Below the pieces are notes generated by a model. That model made no database searches and was not told the origin of the DNA. It saw only the letters and a program-made list of their open reading frames with translations. A stretch of 64,000 bases of DNA from Saprospiraceae bacterium (GTDB lineage: Bacteria > Bacteroidota > Bacteroidia > Chitinophagales > Saprospiraceae), in contig JAIXOO010000023.1 of the NCBI GenBank assembly GCA_027486765.1, positions 1-64,000 of the forward strand, written 5' to 3'. Both the position numbers and the translations under genes were made by a program. Of this stretch, positions 26,149 to 34,861 are shown one piece after another (within the stretch, counting starts at the first letter, position 1; each line of letters begins with the position of its first letter).

Positions 26149-27186
26149 TTATAAATCAATTTCGAGTTTGGCGTCAAATTCAGCATTCGATTTTTGAGTA
26201 ATCAGCATTGCCCGTTCGGGGTACAACAAAGCCAACCTTCGGCGTAAATTGGCCAATCCAAGGCCAGTAGCCGCATCTGAATCAAAGGGCTGATTTGTTG
26301 CCGTGCAGGTGTTTCTGATGTACAAAACCAGTCGTTGATCCTGTTGCAAGTACAATTCCAAAACAATACTTGGGCTGGTAACTACCTGACTGCCATACTT
26401 AAATGCGTTTTCGATCAGTGGAATCAGCAGCATGGGTGCAATCTGGTGTTGGCTCATCCCGCTGCGATCGATCTGGATCTGGAGTTGTAGGTGTGCATCA
26501 AAACGCAACTGTTGGAGTTGGATGTAACTTTCGATGTAGTCAATTTCACTTTCCAATGGAATCAAATCTTGCTCGGTTTCGTATAAAGTGTACCGCATCA
26601 GCTCCGAGAGTTTGATCAAGGAGGGCTCCAATAAATCTGATTTTTTGCGCGCTAGGGAAGTCAAACTATTCAGCACATTGAACAAAAAATGTGGACTGAT
26701 TTGTGAGCGTAAAAAGCGCAACTCCGAGCGCAGGGTCTCCGTTTCTCTTTCTTTTTGTTGTTGCTCTACCTTGCGGTGCTCCACAATAAGCCGGAACCCC
26801 ATACCCAGGGCAATCGTGGCAAAACCTGGAAAAATCAGAAAGATTCTGCTGAAACCAAAACCCATTGGGCGGGGTAAATCTGGCACGGGCATTCCAGGGA
26901 ATTCTGGTGGAGGTAAAGTACTTAAAACCAAACCCCTCAACAGCAACAACCCGAATATGCCTAACGCAAACCAGAGGTATTTCTTTTTTAAGTAAAAACG
27001 AGGCATCAGCCAATACGCGGTACCATAAAAAAGCATCAGTTGCAATAAGCTGCTCAGCCAGAATATCCCCGGCGGCCTCGGCAAACGAATTACTGCCGCC
27101 GAGCTAGGCCAGGTGGACAAAATGGGCAGGGTAAAAAAGAGCAACCAGGCCAGTATATGGTACAAGATGATGCGGCGTTGCGGCAT
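26149..27186 (-). CDS. LytS-type sensor histidine kinase (cassette 2)
   Basis: 345 residues from the ATG at 27186. An earlier TTG at 27228 is in frame but a promoter-like TATCTTTA on the minus strand (27213-27206) falls within that extension. Four membrane segments in the first 135 residues, a coiled linker rich in QKERETETL, the kinase box LRSQISPHFLFNVLNSL (H166), an N box ENAFKYG and a G box GLGLANLRRR. Same family as the kinase of cassette 1 but different sequence, so it is a paralogue, not a recent copy. Confidence 0.92.
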   Translation of the reverse strand: MPQRRIILYHILAWLLFFTLPILSTWPSSAAVIRLPRPPGIFWLSSLLQLMLFYGTAYWLMPRFYLKKKYLWFALGIFGLLLLRGLVLSTLPPPEFPGMPVPDLPRPMGFGFSRIFLIFPGFATIALGMGFRLIVEHRKVEQQQKERETETLRSELRFLRSQISPHFLFNVLNSLTSLARKKSDLLEPSLIKLSELMRYTLYETEQDLIPLESEIDYIESYIQLQQLRFDAHLQLQIQIDRSGMSQHQIAPMLLIPLIENAFKYGSQVVTSPSIVLELYLQQDQRLVLYIRNTCTATNQPFDSDAATGLGLANLRRRLALLYPERAMLITQKSNAEFDAKLEIDL

Positions 27187-27353
27187 TGCAAGTGGATTTA
27201 GCCGATAAAGATAGGGTAGTTGACTCAAAAGTAACTACCCGCTAGTCTAAGTCTCTGAAGCCAACCAAAAACATTGGACTGTATTGCTGCATCGGCGATA
27301 CCACAACCCTGTTTTTGAGTTGCACGCCATTTATGCTAAGCGGGGAAAATAGA

Positions 27354-27602
27354 TTAGCCATTTGTATTGGTTTTTTTGTTCCAGGAAATAAAGCCCCGAA
27401 CGTTCATAATCAGGAAAACAATGTTTCCGATGCCAATTCCCAAACTATTCATCAGGAAAAAACCAAGGAATATCCATAATGCATTAGCGATTGAAAAGCT
27501 GATGAACCCGTATTTGTTTTTATTGCCCAATAGATATACGGCCAACAGGCTTAAAGCCATTGCCAACCAATCAAGGGTATAATATTTTAGGAAAAGGTCC
27601 AT
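27354..27602 (-). CDS. Small four-helix-like membrane protein (PnuC-like fragment family)
   Basis: 82 residues with three hydrophobic segments (about 10-24, 29-52, 56-74) and the phrase IGNIVFLIMNVRGFISWNKK. This resembles short single-module relatives of PnuC-type transporters, but the transport role is unproven. It follows a promoter of the AraC type identical in layout to those of the OsmC and AhpD-like genes, so it probably belongs to the same stress regulon. The gene is monocistronic; 167 bases separate it from the LytS kinase. Confidence 0.65.
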   Translation of the reverse strand: MDLFLKYYTLDWLAMALSLLAVYLLGNKNKYGFISFSIANALWIFLGFFLMNSLGIGIGNIVFLIMNVRGFISWNKKTNTNG

Positions 27603-27649
27603 ATTCGAGTGTTGGTTGATCTTGAGGAATATTTTCAGCGGTTGCTTTT

Positions 27650-27900
27650 GCTACGTTTGATGACACAAAGATGGGGACAGGAAAGGGCGTAAACGTAGGT
27701 GATGTTTCCCTACAACTTACCAATTTTTCCTTTTGTGGTACTGATGAGTTGCGGAAGTAGTGGTAGTGCAAAAAACAGGATAGTGTCAATGCTGTTTTTC
27801 CCGTTTTTTTGTAGCTTTAAGCTCATTGCCGTCAATTGCAACAGCGGCAATGAGCGAGGTAGAGGAAGCAGGGTTGCGTATAATACATGTTAGCAACAAC
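27650..27900. repeat. Left boundary repeat of accessory insert 2
   Basis: Similar throughout to 18190-18473: GTTTGATGACACAAAGATGG, the AraC operator, the 26-base identical block at 27811-27836, and the hairpin GCTCATTGCCG (27821-27831) / CGGCAATGAGC (27845-27855). Similarity stops near GTTAGCAACAACC (27889-27901). TGTTAGCAAC at 27888-27897 has its inverse GTTGCTAACA at 29351-29360, just past the single gene of this insert. No other gene in 27603-27945. Confidence 0.7.
27666..27730 (-). promoter_or_regulatory. AraC-type promoter 3 (small membrane protein)
   Basis: On the minus strand the -7 box position (27673-27666) reads CATCTTTG, one base off TAnnTTTG. Half-sites lie at 27695-27709 (ending GATGTTTCC) and 27716-27730 (CTTACCAATTTTTCC), with TTCC at 27706 and 27727, 21 bp apart, and the same 22-base offset as the other two promoters. 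Confidence 0.65.
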
Positions 27901-27945
27901 CAGAAAATGGGCATTAAAATTTATTCACAAAAGCAAAAATCACGT

Positions 27946-29331
27946 ATGAAATATCCATTAATTATTTTGTTTGTCCTTTCAATGCAAGCATTATTTAGTC
28001 AAGAAACTACCCTAGATGAAGCGTATAAAAAAGATGTAATTGAAAAACTGTCTGTGTTAATGCAAGACTTCTACATCTATCCAGATATTGCAAAGAAAAC
28101 GAGCGAACATCTTAATAACCAATATAAAGCGGGGTATTTTGATAGGTGTAAAGACAATCAAAGATTTGCGGCCATCCTCACAGAGGTAGTGCAAAGTGTC
28201 AATAAGGATAAGCATATGAGGATAATGTCCAATCAACCTTATATCGCCCCAAAAAATACGCTGGAAGCAAAAGCAGAGCATCGAAGGGGGCAGATTAATA
28301 ATTACAGAAGCATTAATCACGGCTTTAATGAATTGAAGATGCTGGAAGGCAATGTTGCATATCTGGATTTAAGGATGTTTGCACCTATGGATAGAGCGAA
28401 AGAAATTGCGGATGCCTATATGAAATTGATGTCTTTAGCAGATGCAGTAATCATTGATTTAACAAAAAATGGTGGTGGAGATCCATCTATGGTCCAATAT
28501 CTTTGTAGTTATTTCTTTGCTCAGAAATTGCACTTAAATAGCCTCTATTACAGAGAAGGAGATAGAACTAAAGAATTTTGGACATTAGAAGTAGTAGGTG
28601 GTAAAAAAATGTTTGACATACCCCTATTTGTAATGATTGGTGAAGAAACATTCTCTGGAGCAGAGGAATTCTCCTATAATATGCAAACACAAAGAAGAGC
28701 CACTTTAATAGGACAAACGTCTGCAGGAGCAGCAAATCCAGGCGGAACAAGGGGCATTAACGATCAGTTGTCTGTTTTTATCCCTACCGGAAGAGCAATT
28801 AATCCCATTACTAATACTAGCTGGGAAGGAATAGGTGTGCAACCAGAAATCATTACTAAAAAAGAAGAAACATTTGATCAAGCACTCAAAGAAGCCCAAA
28901 AAGCTGCTGATCTCTTAAGGAGAAACAAACTTGAAACATACATTCAATTGCAAAGAAAACTCAACCAAAGTCTCGAAAATTTCAAGAAAGGAGAATCAGA
29001 AAATGAAATAAGTAGCTGTATTAAAAACTTAGTAGATTCCCAACTTTTCGGAGAATGGGATATTAATAATTTAGGATATGAATACATGACAAAGCTAAAT
29101 AAACCAGAAATTGGTCTATGTATTCTAAAATCCAACACTATTCATTTTCCTGCATCTCCTAATGTATATGATAGGTATGGAGAAGCTTTGAAAATAACTG
29201 GAGATTTAAAGGCCTCATTGGAAAGTTATCAAAAAGCGGTAGATATCGCATTAAAAAACAATGATGAGAATCTTACTTATTACAAAGAGGTTCTTCAGAA
29301 AATTAAAAATGAAATAAACGCAGATAAGTAG
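27946..29331 (+). CDS. S41-family serine peptidase with C-terminal TPR-like tail
   Basis: 461 residues from the ATG at 27946; upstream ATGs at 27826 and 27907 lie in the boundary repeat or precede the signal peptide. Signal peptide 1-18, an N-terminal helical domain, then the tail-specific protease fold: VAYLDLRMF, DLTKNGGGDP and FVMIGEETFSGAEEFSYNM, with S237 as nucleophile. A PDZ domain is not apparent. The last 100 residues contain a TPR-like pair (VYDRYGEALKITGDLKASLE). Usually such proteins are periplasmic peptidases. The gene is clearly AT-richer than its surroundings, consistent with transfer. Confidence 0.85.
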   Translation: MKYPLIILFVLSMQALFSQETTLDEAYKKDVIEKLSVLMQDFYIYPDIAKKTSEHLNNQYKAGYFDRCKDNQRFAAILTEVVQSVNKDKHMRIMSNQPYIAPKNTLEAKAEHRRGQINNYRSINHGFNELKMLEGNVAYLDLRMFAPMDRAKEIADAYMKLMSLADAVIIDLTKNGGGDPSMVQYLCSYFFAQKLHLNSLYYREGDRTKEFWTLEVVGGKKMFDIPLFVMIGEETFSGAEEFSYNMQTQRRATLIGQTSAGAANPGGTRGINDQLSVFIPTGRAINPITNTSWEGIGVQPEIITKKEETFDQALKEAQKAADLLRRNKLETYIQLQRKLNQSLENFKKGESENEISSCIKNLVDSQLFGEWDINNLGYEYMTKLNKPEIGLCILKSNTIHFPASPNVYDRYGEALKITGDLKASLESYQKAVDIALKNNDENLTYYKEVLQKIKNEINADK

Positions 29332-29440
29332 ATAACATGTAATAAAGGCAGTTGCTAACAAGGTACATGACGTACATGACGTACATGTCGGCTAAACGCC
29401 GCCACGCCGCATGTACTAACCGTTAAGAAAAAGAAACCTG

Positions 29441-29587
29441 CAGCAGAAGAAATTCAAAAAAACCTTGAATTGCCAAGGCAAATCCAAGCGCCAAAAAAAA
29501 CGATGACACCGCTCCCTTGCAGTGCCATCTTCATTTGCTGAAGGAAAACGGAGCGTACCCCGTTTTTAGCAAACTTAACCCTCTCTT
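29441..29587. repeat. Right boundary repeat of accessory insert 2, with terminator
   Basis: Matches 21474-21613 across its length, with an insertion (AAGGAAAACGGAGCGTACCC) near the right end. On the minus strand GATGGCAC (29529-29522) pairs with GTGTCATC (29509-29502) with one G-U, followed by a run of T: a terminator for the Kelch gene. It separates the S41 gene from the Kelch/DUF4270 operon. Confidence 0.75.
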
Positions 29588-29627
29588 ATATGTCTTAATG
29601 AATTGAAGATCAAACTAAAAAATCGCC

Positions 29628-30698
29628 TCAATCACAATCCTCCTGCTCCGCATCCGGCGAGAAAGTCCACAAATCATCAAAGCGCCCACTGCCCGCCGTA
29701 CCCGTTGTAACATAGGCCAAACTCCCAAAGCTAAACGTGATCGTAGTCGCACGTGCCGCCCCACAATCGTCGCTGAGGGGCGTATGTTCTGTCCAGATAT
29801 CCAGGGCCGGATCATAGGCCCAAATGTCGCCCAGATAATACCCACCAGTAGAGCCACCAAAGAAAAAAATGCGTTGACCTAAGACAAAAGCACTAGCCGA
29901 AATGCGTGACTCCATATCCACCTGGTCATCATCATCGTCGTCATCCCGCAGGCTTTCCACTTCCGTCCAGCTGTTTTGTTGTGGGTCAAAAGTGTAGAGG
30001 TTTTTCTGCGCCACGCCATTGCTGTTGCCAAAACCAACGTAGGCCTTGCCATTAAAAACCACCGCAGTTGCCCCTTCCCTTTTGGAGCCCCCAAAATCAC
30101 GGACGGGCGACCAGGCATCGGAGCTGCTGTCATAACTCCACATGTCAACAAGGTAATTGTCATCATAACCCGTGCCCACGTAAGCTTTATCGCCGATCAC
30201 AAAGGCAACCGCGCCGCGCCGCGCACCCCCGGGGAAATCCGCGATTTTGCGCCAACTGCGGGTAGCAGGAGTGTATTCATAAAAATCGGCGAGGTAGTCC
30301 TGGTCATTGTCGCCTAAGCCAACGTAACCTTTGCCATTGAGGGCAAAAGCCACGGCCCCGTTGCGTGCAGATCCCGGAAAACGGGCTTGGGCATCGGTGC
30401 TGAGACGTCCCAGATTGTCCCAAAATCCTTGGCTCGGGTTATAGGCCCAAAAATCACTCAAACGTTCGCCGTCCTCATCAAAGCCCAGGCCAACATAGGT
30501 GATGTCTCCAATAGTAAAACTGACAGCGGCATTGCGCCCAACCCCAGGGAAACCGGAATTGATCTGTTCCCAATCACCAAGGAGGTCTTCATCATCGTCA
30601 CCGCCTAGATCACAACTCAATGTACCTAGTCCTAGTGAGAGCAGTAGGAGCAGCAGCGTGCCCCAGGAAAAACGAGTTAAAGTCGGTTGATAAAGCAT
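29628..30698 (-). CDS. Kelch-repeat lipoprotein
   Basis: 356 residues with a lipoprotein signal ending GTLSC (C29). Six Kelch-type beta-propeller blades are marked by repeated KAYVGTGYDD/KGYVGLGDND stretches followed about 15 residues later by W (FWAYNPSQGFWDNL, FYEYTPATRSWRKI). Acidic loops (DDDDDD) recur between blades. Kelch lipoproteins are common beside DUF4270 genes in Bacteroidota; this one starts 6 bases after the DUF4270 stop and is probably its surface partner. Substrate or ligand unknown. Confidence 0.88.
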   Translation of the reverse strand: MLYQPTLTRFSWGTLLLLLLSLGLGTLSCDLGGDDDEDLLGDWEQINSGFPGVGRNAAVSFTIGDITYVGLGFDEDGERLSDFWAYNPSQGFWDNLGRLSTDAQARFPGSARNGAVAFALNGKGYVGLGDNDQDYLADFYEYTPATRSWRKIADFPGGARRGAVAFVIGDKAYVGTGYDDNYLVDMWSYDSSSDAWSPVRDFGGSKREGATAVVFNGKAYVGFGNSNGVAQKNLYTFDPQQNSWTEVESLRDDDDDDDQVDMESRISASAFVLGQRIFFFGGSTGGYYLGDIWAYDPALDIWTEHTPLSDDCGAARATTITFSFGSLAYVTTGTAGSGRFDDLWTFSPDAEQEDCD

Positions 30699-30704
30699 TG
30701 TTGT

Positions 30705-31994
30705 TTATTTAATTACGGTGAAAATTACATGCAGTTTGATGGCCTCTCGCGAAAGGCCTTGGCTGGGCAGCACCAGGCGCCCTACCTCATTGAGCCCCGT
30801 GCTGAAAACTGGGGCGTACAACAAAATCCCTTCGTAATCATCGGCGTCCTGATGGAGAATGTCGTGAACGTAATCAGTGAGGTAAATGCGAAAATTGGAA
30901 TTGCCCGTGAGGGGATTTACCGTGCGCCGCACGCTGACCGGATTGATGTCACTGGAGCTCCAGTAGGTTTCCGCCAAAGTGTTTTTGTGCGTAGGGGAAT
31001 ACACGTAGATGTTTTCCAAAGGAGACAAATCACTGCCCTGGTAACTGGTTTTGAGGGGTTGAATGTCCAAATAAGCCAGATTGACACTGATGTTGCGGTT
31101 TTGGCGGATGCTGCGCAGCGTGGGGAAATCCAGTTTGGTACAGATGCCCACCCCGGCCTGGATAAAGGTTTGGTGACTACTTTGTGCCGAAGATAGGGGA
31201 ATACCTTGCTGAGCCAGTTTACTGATGGCGGTTTTGCTGCGGTCGCTGGTCATGCGATTGAAGCGGCGCCCCGGTTTCAGCCTTATTTTCACCTCACCCG
31301 CTTCGTCCGTTTTTTGATTGTGGTAATACAAACGAACGTAGACGCTGTCCGTGGGGAAACCCATTACCGATTGGCCTTCATTGTCACCTTCTTGCATGAG
31401 CGCGAGGCCATTCAACACGTTTTCCAGCAACAAATCATCTTGCCCTTTGGCTACCTTAAACAGCGATTGCCCCAAGGCATCTGGCAACCGAATGTTGAAT
31501 CGTTTACTGCGCGTTGTGCGGGTGTTGAAGCTGGCACTGCCAATTTTGTTGAAGGTGCCCGGTGCCGGAGAATCATTGAAATAAAAGGTTTCATCTTCCA
31601 GTTCGGTTTCCAGCGTGTACACGGCCAGCCTTTGCAGATGATCGGTAGCTGGGTATTCATAATCGTGCCGCAAGGAGAGGCTCAAAGAGTCGAAGCGCAA
31701 ATCGTCGTCGTCATCAAGAGAAAAATCACCGAGTGTGTCGGTATTAAAAAAACATTGAGCTCTGATGTTGCCGAGGTACGGATCGTGATAAGCCCCGGCC
31801 AATAAACGACTACCATTGGTGGTGTAGAGGGAATCGAGCAACAAACTGGCCGATTCAACGCTCAGGCTATCAATTTCTTGCACCTGAGTGTTGTCTTCAT
31901 CGATCAAATCCTCGCCAATGATGGAACTCTGTTGGCAGGCAGCAAAGCAAATGGCCAAGAAGGTAAAAAGTAGTAAGTCGGTTAAATTTCTCAC
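30705..31994 (-). CDS. DUF4270 outer-membrane lipoprotein
   Basis: About 429 residues. The exact start is uncertain: a GTG at 31994 gives a good lipoprotein signal (RNLTDLLLFTFLAICFAAC), while a TTG at 32000 is the only earlier choice and there is no in-frame ATG. The mature part has the DUF4270 pattern (GEDLIDEDN near the N-terminus, then LLAGAYHDPYLGNIRAQ and a long run of beta strands). DUF4270 is a large Bacteroidota family of unknown function. It heads a two-gene operon with the Kelch protein. Confidence 0.82.
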   Translation of the reverse strand: MRNLTDLLLFTFLAICFAACQQSSIIGEDLIDEDNTQVQEIDSLSVESASLLLDSLYTTNGSRLLAGAYHDPYLGNIRAQCFFNTDTLGDFSLDDDDDLRFDSLSLSLRHDYEYPATDHLQRLAVYTLETELEDETFYFNDSPAPGTFNKIGSASFNTRTTRSKRFNIRLPDALGQSLFKVAKGQDDLLLENVLNGLALMQEGDNEGQSVMGFPTDSVYVRLYYHNQKTDEAGEVKIRLKPGRRFNRMTSDRSKTAISKLAQQGIPLSSAQSSHQTFIQAGVGICTKLDFPTLRSIRQNRNISVNLAYLDIQPLKTSYQGSDLSPLENIYVYSPTHKNTLAETYWSSSDINPVSVRRTVNPLTGNSNFRIYLTDYVHDILHQDADDYEGILLYAPVFSTGLNEVGRLVLPSQGLSREAIKLHVIFTVIK

Positions 31995-32319
31995 ATTCAA
32001 TTATTTTTGTGATAAATACTAAGCATAGAATCTCCAGGCTGAGCAGCGGGTCAAAGCTGTCAGGTTACAAGAGCACGTTCGCAGCATGCTCCAAAATGGC
32101 ATAGCAATTCCAGGAGCTGGCAGGTCAATACCTACGCGCCGGGCATGGCAATACCAAATGACATTTTGGAGAGGGGTGGCGGACTAAAATAAGATCGCCG
32201 TATATTGAGCTTGTGAGAGTCTGGGGTGTTTGGGGGTAAAGATGGAATAAGGTGCTACTCTGGTTGTATGGAAATTTGTCAGATGCGTTACATTTTTTTG
32301 TAGGGATAAATAAAAAAAC
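31995..32319. other. Divergent intergenic region, no gene seen
   Basis: Contains the promoters of the DUF4270/Kelch operon (minus) and of the PqqB-like gene (plus), neither with a clean -7 consensus. CTCCAAAATG at 32089-32098 is inverted as CATTTTGGAG at 32162-32171. No open frame here looks coding. Confidence 0.5.
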
Positions 32320-33255
32320 ATGAAAACACTTTTTATAGTTTTGATTTTCAATGCTTTATTGTTGTTGTCGATGCAGCCGAATTTTACAGATTCACCTGCA
32401 ATAATTGTTTTGGGCACCATCCAGGATGCGGGATCACCCCATGCGGGCTGCACGAAAGACTGTTGCGCAACCCTTTTTTCAAAACCTGATCCCACCCGAA
32501 TGGTGGTCTCCCTTGGTTTGATCGACCCACTGAATAAGCAGAATTACCTATTTGAAGCCACCCCGGATTTGCCTCGTCAAATGAAATTGCTCAAAACATA
32601 CAGCCCTTTTCGACAGGAGGAAACCCCCAATGGGATTTTTCTAACTCACGCCCACATTGGCCACTACAGCGGACTGATGTACCTGGGCCGGGAAAGTATG
32701 AATGCCAAATCCACTCCCGTATACGCTATGCCCAAAATGCAGGAGTTTTTAGAAAAAAATGGCCCCTGGAGCCAATTGATCAGCTTGAAGAACATTGCGA
32801 TACAAGTACTAAAAAAACAGGAACCCCAGCGTTTGTCTGCCAATCTTCAGGTTACCCCTCTGCAAGTGCCGCACCGGGATGAATTTTCCGAAACGGTGGG
32901 CTATCGAATTGAAGGCCCTAATAAATCGGCTTTGTTTATCCCCGATATCGACAAATGGGAGCGCTGGTCACTGGACATTGTGGCCGAGATCAAAAAGGTG
33001 GATTACGCTTTTTTAGACGCTACTTTTTACGACAATGCAGAACTCAATTACCGCAACATGTCCGAAATTCCCCATCCTTTTGTGGTGGAAAGTATGCAGC
33101 GTTTTAAAGATCTTTCGGCTGCAGAAAAGCAAAAGATTTACTTCATTCACCTCAATCACACCAATCCTTTGCTGAACCCGAAGAGCCCGCAACTGAAGGA
33201 GCTGAAGAAAAATGGGTTCCAGGTTGCCCACTTTCGGCAAATTGTTCATCTTTAG
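32320..33255 (+). CDS. PqqB-like metallo-beta-lactamase-fold hydrolase
   Basis: 311 residues with a short hydrophobic N-terminus (about 1-19). The stretch VLGTIQDAGSPHAGC and the metal motif THAHIGH (H110, H112, H115) are typical of PqqB-type MBL proteins, where the canonical HXHXDH is modified. A Cys-rich pair (C44, C48, C49) precedes it. No pqqA, C, D or E is in the window, so a PQQ role is not supported; Bacteroidota often carry this protein as a stand-alone secreted hydrolase of unknown substrate. The sialate esterase gene follows after 32 bases. Confidence 0.8.
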   Translation: MKTLFIVLIFNALLLLSMQPNFTDSPAIIVLGTIQDAGSPHAGCTKDCCATLFSKPDPTRMVVSLGLIDPLNKQNYLFEATPDLPRQMKLLKTYSPFRQEETPNGIFLTHAHIGHYSGLMYLGRESMNAKSTPVYAMPKMQEFLEKNGPWSQLISLKNIAIQVLKKQEPQRLSANLQVTPLQVPHRDEFSETVGYRIEGPNKSALFIPDIDKWERWSLDIVAEIKKVDYAFLDATFYDNAELNYRNMSEIPHPFVVESMQRFKDLSAAEKQKIYFIHLNHTNPLLNPKSPQLKELKKNGFQVAHFRQIVHL

Positions 33256-33287
33256 CTCCTTAAAATGGTCAAAAACTGAAGTATATC

Positions 33288-34673
33288 ATGTCACAACAAC
33301 TACTCAAGTATTTTTCTACATTCTGCCTTTTGGTGTTGGCTCAACTCTCTTGGGCGGTATCACTACCAGCCGTATTTTCCGACAATATGGTTTTGCAACA
33401 AAACAGCGATCTGATCATTTGGGGTTGGGGAAAGCCGCAGGAAAAAATCAGCATCAACACCCCTTGGGATGGCAATACCCTCAATACCGAAGCAACCAAT
33501 CAAGGCACTTGGGCGGTATTTGTCAAAACGCCCAAAGGCAGCATGACACCCTACAATCTTACCATCAAGGGTTACAATGAGATCGTACTCAAAAATGTAC
33601 TGATTGGCGAGATTTGGCTTTGTTCGGGACAGTCCAACATGGAATGGTCGGCCAATATGGGCATCAACAGCGCGCAAGACGAAGTCAAAAAAGCGAACTA
33701 CCCGAACATCCGTTTTTTTTCGGTGATCCACCGCACTGCCACTGCGCCTCAAATCGACCTGGAAGGACAATGGGCTGAATGTAGCCCAGCCAGCATGCAA
33801 AACTTCAGTGCTGTCGCCTATTTTTTCGCCCGCAAATTACAAGCCGATTTAAAAGTCCCCATTGGCATGATCAATTCCAGTTGGGGTGGTACTCCTGCCG
33901 AATGTTGGATGCCGACAGAAGCCTTTGAAGGCAATGACCTGATCAGCACTGCGGCCAAAAAATTGGAATCCGTACGTTGGGGCCCCACCGAAATTGCCCG
34001 CATCTACAACGCCATGATTGAGCCCATTACCAAATTCAAAATTGCCGGAGCTTTATGGTATCAAGGTGAATCCAACGTGACTACTGCCTATGCCTACAAA
34101 GAAACCATGACTGCATTGATCACCAGCTGGCGCAAAAAATGGGGGCAGGACTTCCCATTCTATTATTGCCAAATTGCGCCTTATACCTACGGGAATCCTG
34201 CCGAAGGTGCCGCCCTACGCGATGCCCAACGCCGCACCCTCACCGTACCCAATACTGGCATGGTTGTAACCAGCGACATTGGAGATACCACCGATATCCA
34301 CCCCCGCAACAAGCAAGATGTAGGGCTCCGCCTGGCCAACCTGGCTTTGGTGAAACATTACAAAGCCAGCAATGCCGTAGTCGCAGGGCCACTTTACCTC
34401 AACAGTCGGGCGCGTGCCGGTCAAATGTTGGTTTATTTCGCCAATGCTGAAGGTTTGAATGTTAAAGGAGACAAAATCACTCACTTTGAACTGGCTGGTG
34501 AAGACGGCGTTTTTCATCCCGCTGAAGCCAAAATCACCAAAGAGAACATCGTAGAAGTGCAATCTGAAAAGGTGACCCGCCCAACGATGGTACGCTACGC
34601 CTGGGGCAATACCGCTACGCCCAACTTGTTCAATGGGGCGGGACTGCCGGCTTCGTGTTTTAGCTCAAAATGA
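33288..34673 (+). CDS. Sialate O-acetylesterase-like SGNH hydrolase
   Basis: 461 residues with a signal peptide (about 1-23), a jelly-roll or Ig-like N-terminal part, and an SGNH hydrolase domain: block I LCSGQSNMEW (S116), an SSWGGTPAECW block, a YQGESN block, and DIGDTTDIHPRNK carrying the catalytic Asp and His. This set defines the SASA family, which removes acetyl groups from sialic acid or other glycans in the periplasm or outside. It suggests host-glycan or polysaccharide use. The gene is followed by a large intergenic palindrome. Confidence 0.9.
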   Translation: MSQQLLKYFSTFCLLVLAQLSWAVSLPAVFSDNMVLQQNSDLIIWGWGKPQEKISINTPWDGNTLNTEATNQGTWAVFVKTPKGSMTPYNLTIKGYNEIVLKNVLIGEIWLCSGQSNMEWSANMGINSAQDEVKKANYPNIRFFSVIHRTATAPQIDLEGQWAECSPASMQNFSAVAYFFARKLQADLKVPIGMINSSWGGTPAECWMPTEAFEGNDLISTAAKKLESVRWGPTEIARIYNAMIEPITKFKIAGALWYQGESNVTTAYAYKETMTALITSWRKKWGQDFPFYYCQIAPYTYGNPAEGAALRDAQRRTLTVPNTGMVVTSDIGDTTDIHPRNKQDVGLRLANLALVKHYKASNAVVAGPLYLNSRARAGQMLVYFANAEGLNVKGDKITHFELAGEDGVFHPAEAKITKENIVEVQSEKVTRPTMVRYAWGNTATPNLFNGAGLPASCFSSK

Positions 34674-34776
34674 GGTAGAGGAAGGTTGAGAAGGTTGAGG
34701 CTACCGCGAGCGACTTGGAGGAGTACAATGTCAACATCGCTCGCGGCAGCCTCAACCTTCTCAACCTCCCTCTACC
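34674..34776. repeat. Intergenic palindrome, CTACCGCGAGCGA family, copy 1
   Basis: The left arm 34674-34713 and right arm 34737-34776 are 40 bases each and pair with two mismatches, around a 23-base centre. The inner 13 bases CTACCGCGAGCGA, or a one-base variant, are shared with copies at 41954-42034 and 54581-54646. It lies between the SASA gene and the monooxygenase and shows no open frame of its own. Confidence 0.85.
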
Positions 34777-34861
34777 ATCTAAACCCCTCAACTATGTTAA
34801 ACTTTCCCCCTCCTCTAAACTTCACCCCCTTTTGTTCGTCTTATTCCTAAAGCCCATCATT

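Noticed and set aside
32320-33255. PQQ biosynthesis gene pqqB
   Set aside because: The fold is PqqB-like but no pqqA, C, D or E is present, so a PQQ role is not supported.
34715-34861. N-terminal extension of the cytochrome/monooxygenase protein
   Set aside because: It is read from the intergenic palindrome; the signal peptide begins at 34862.
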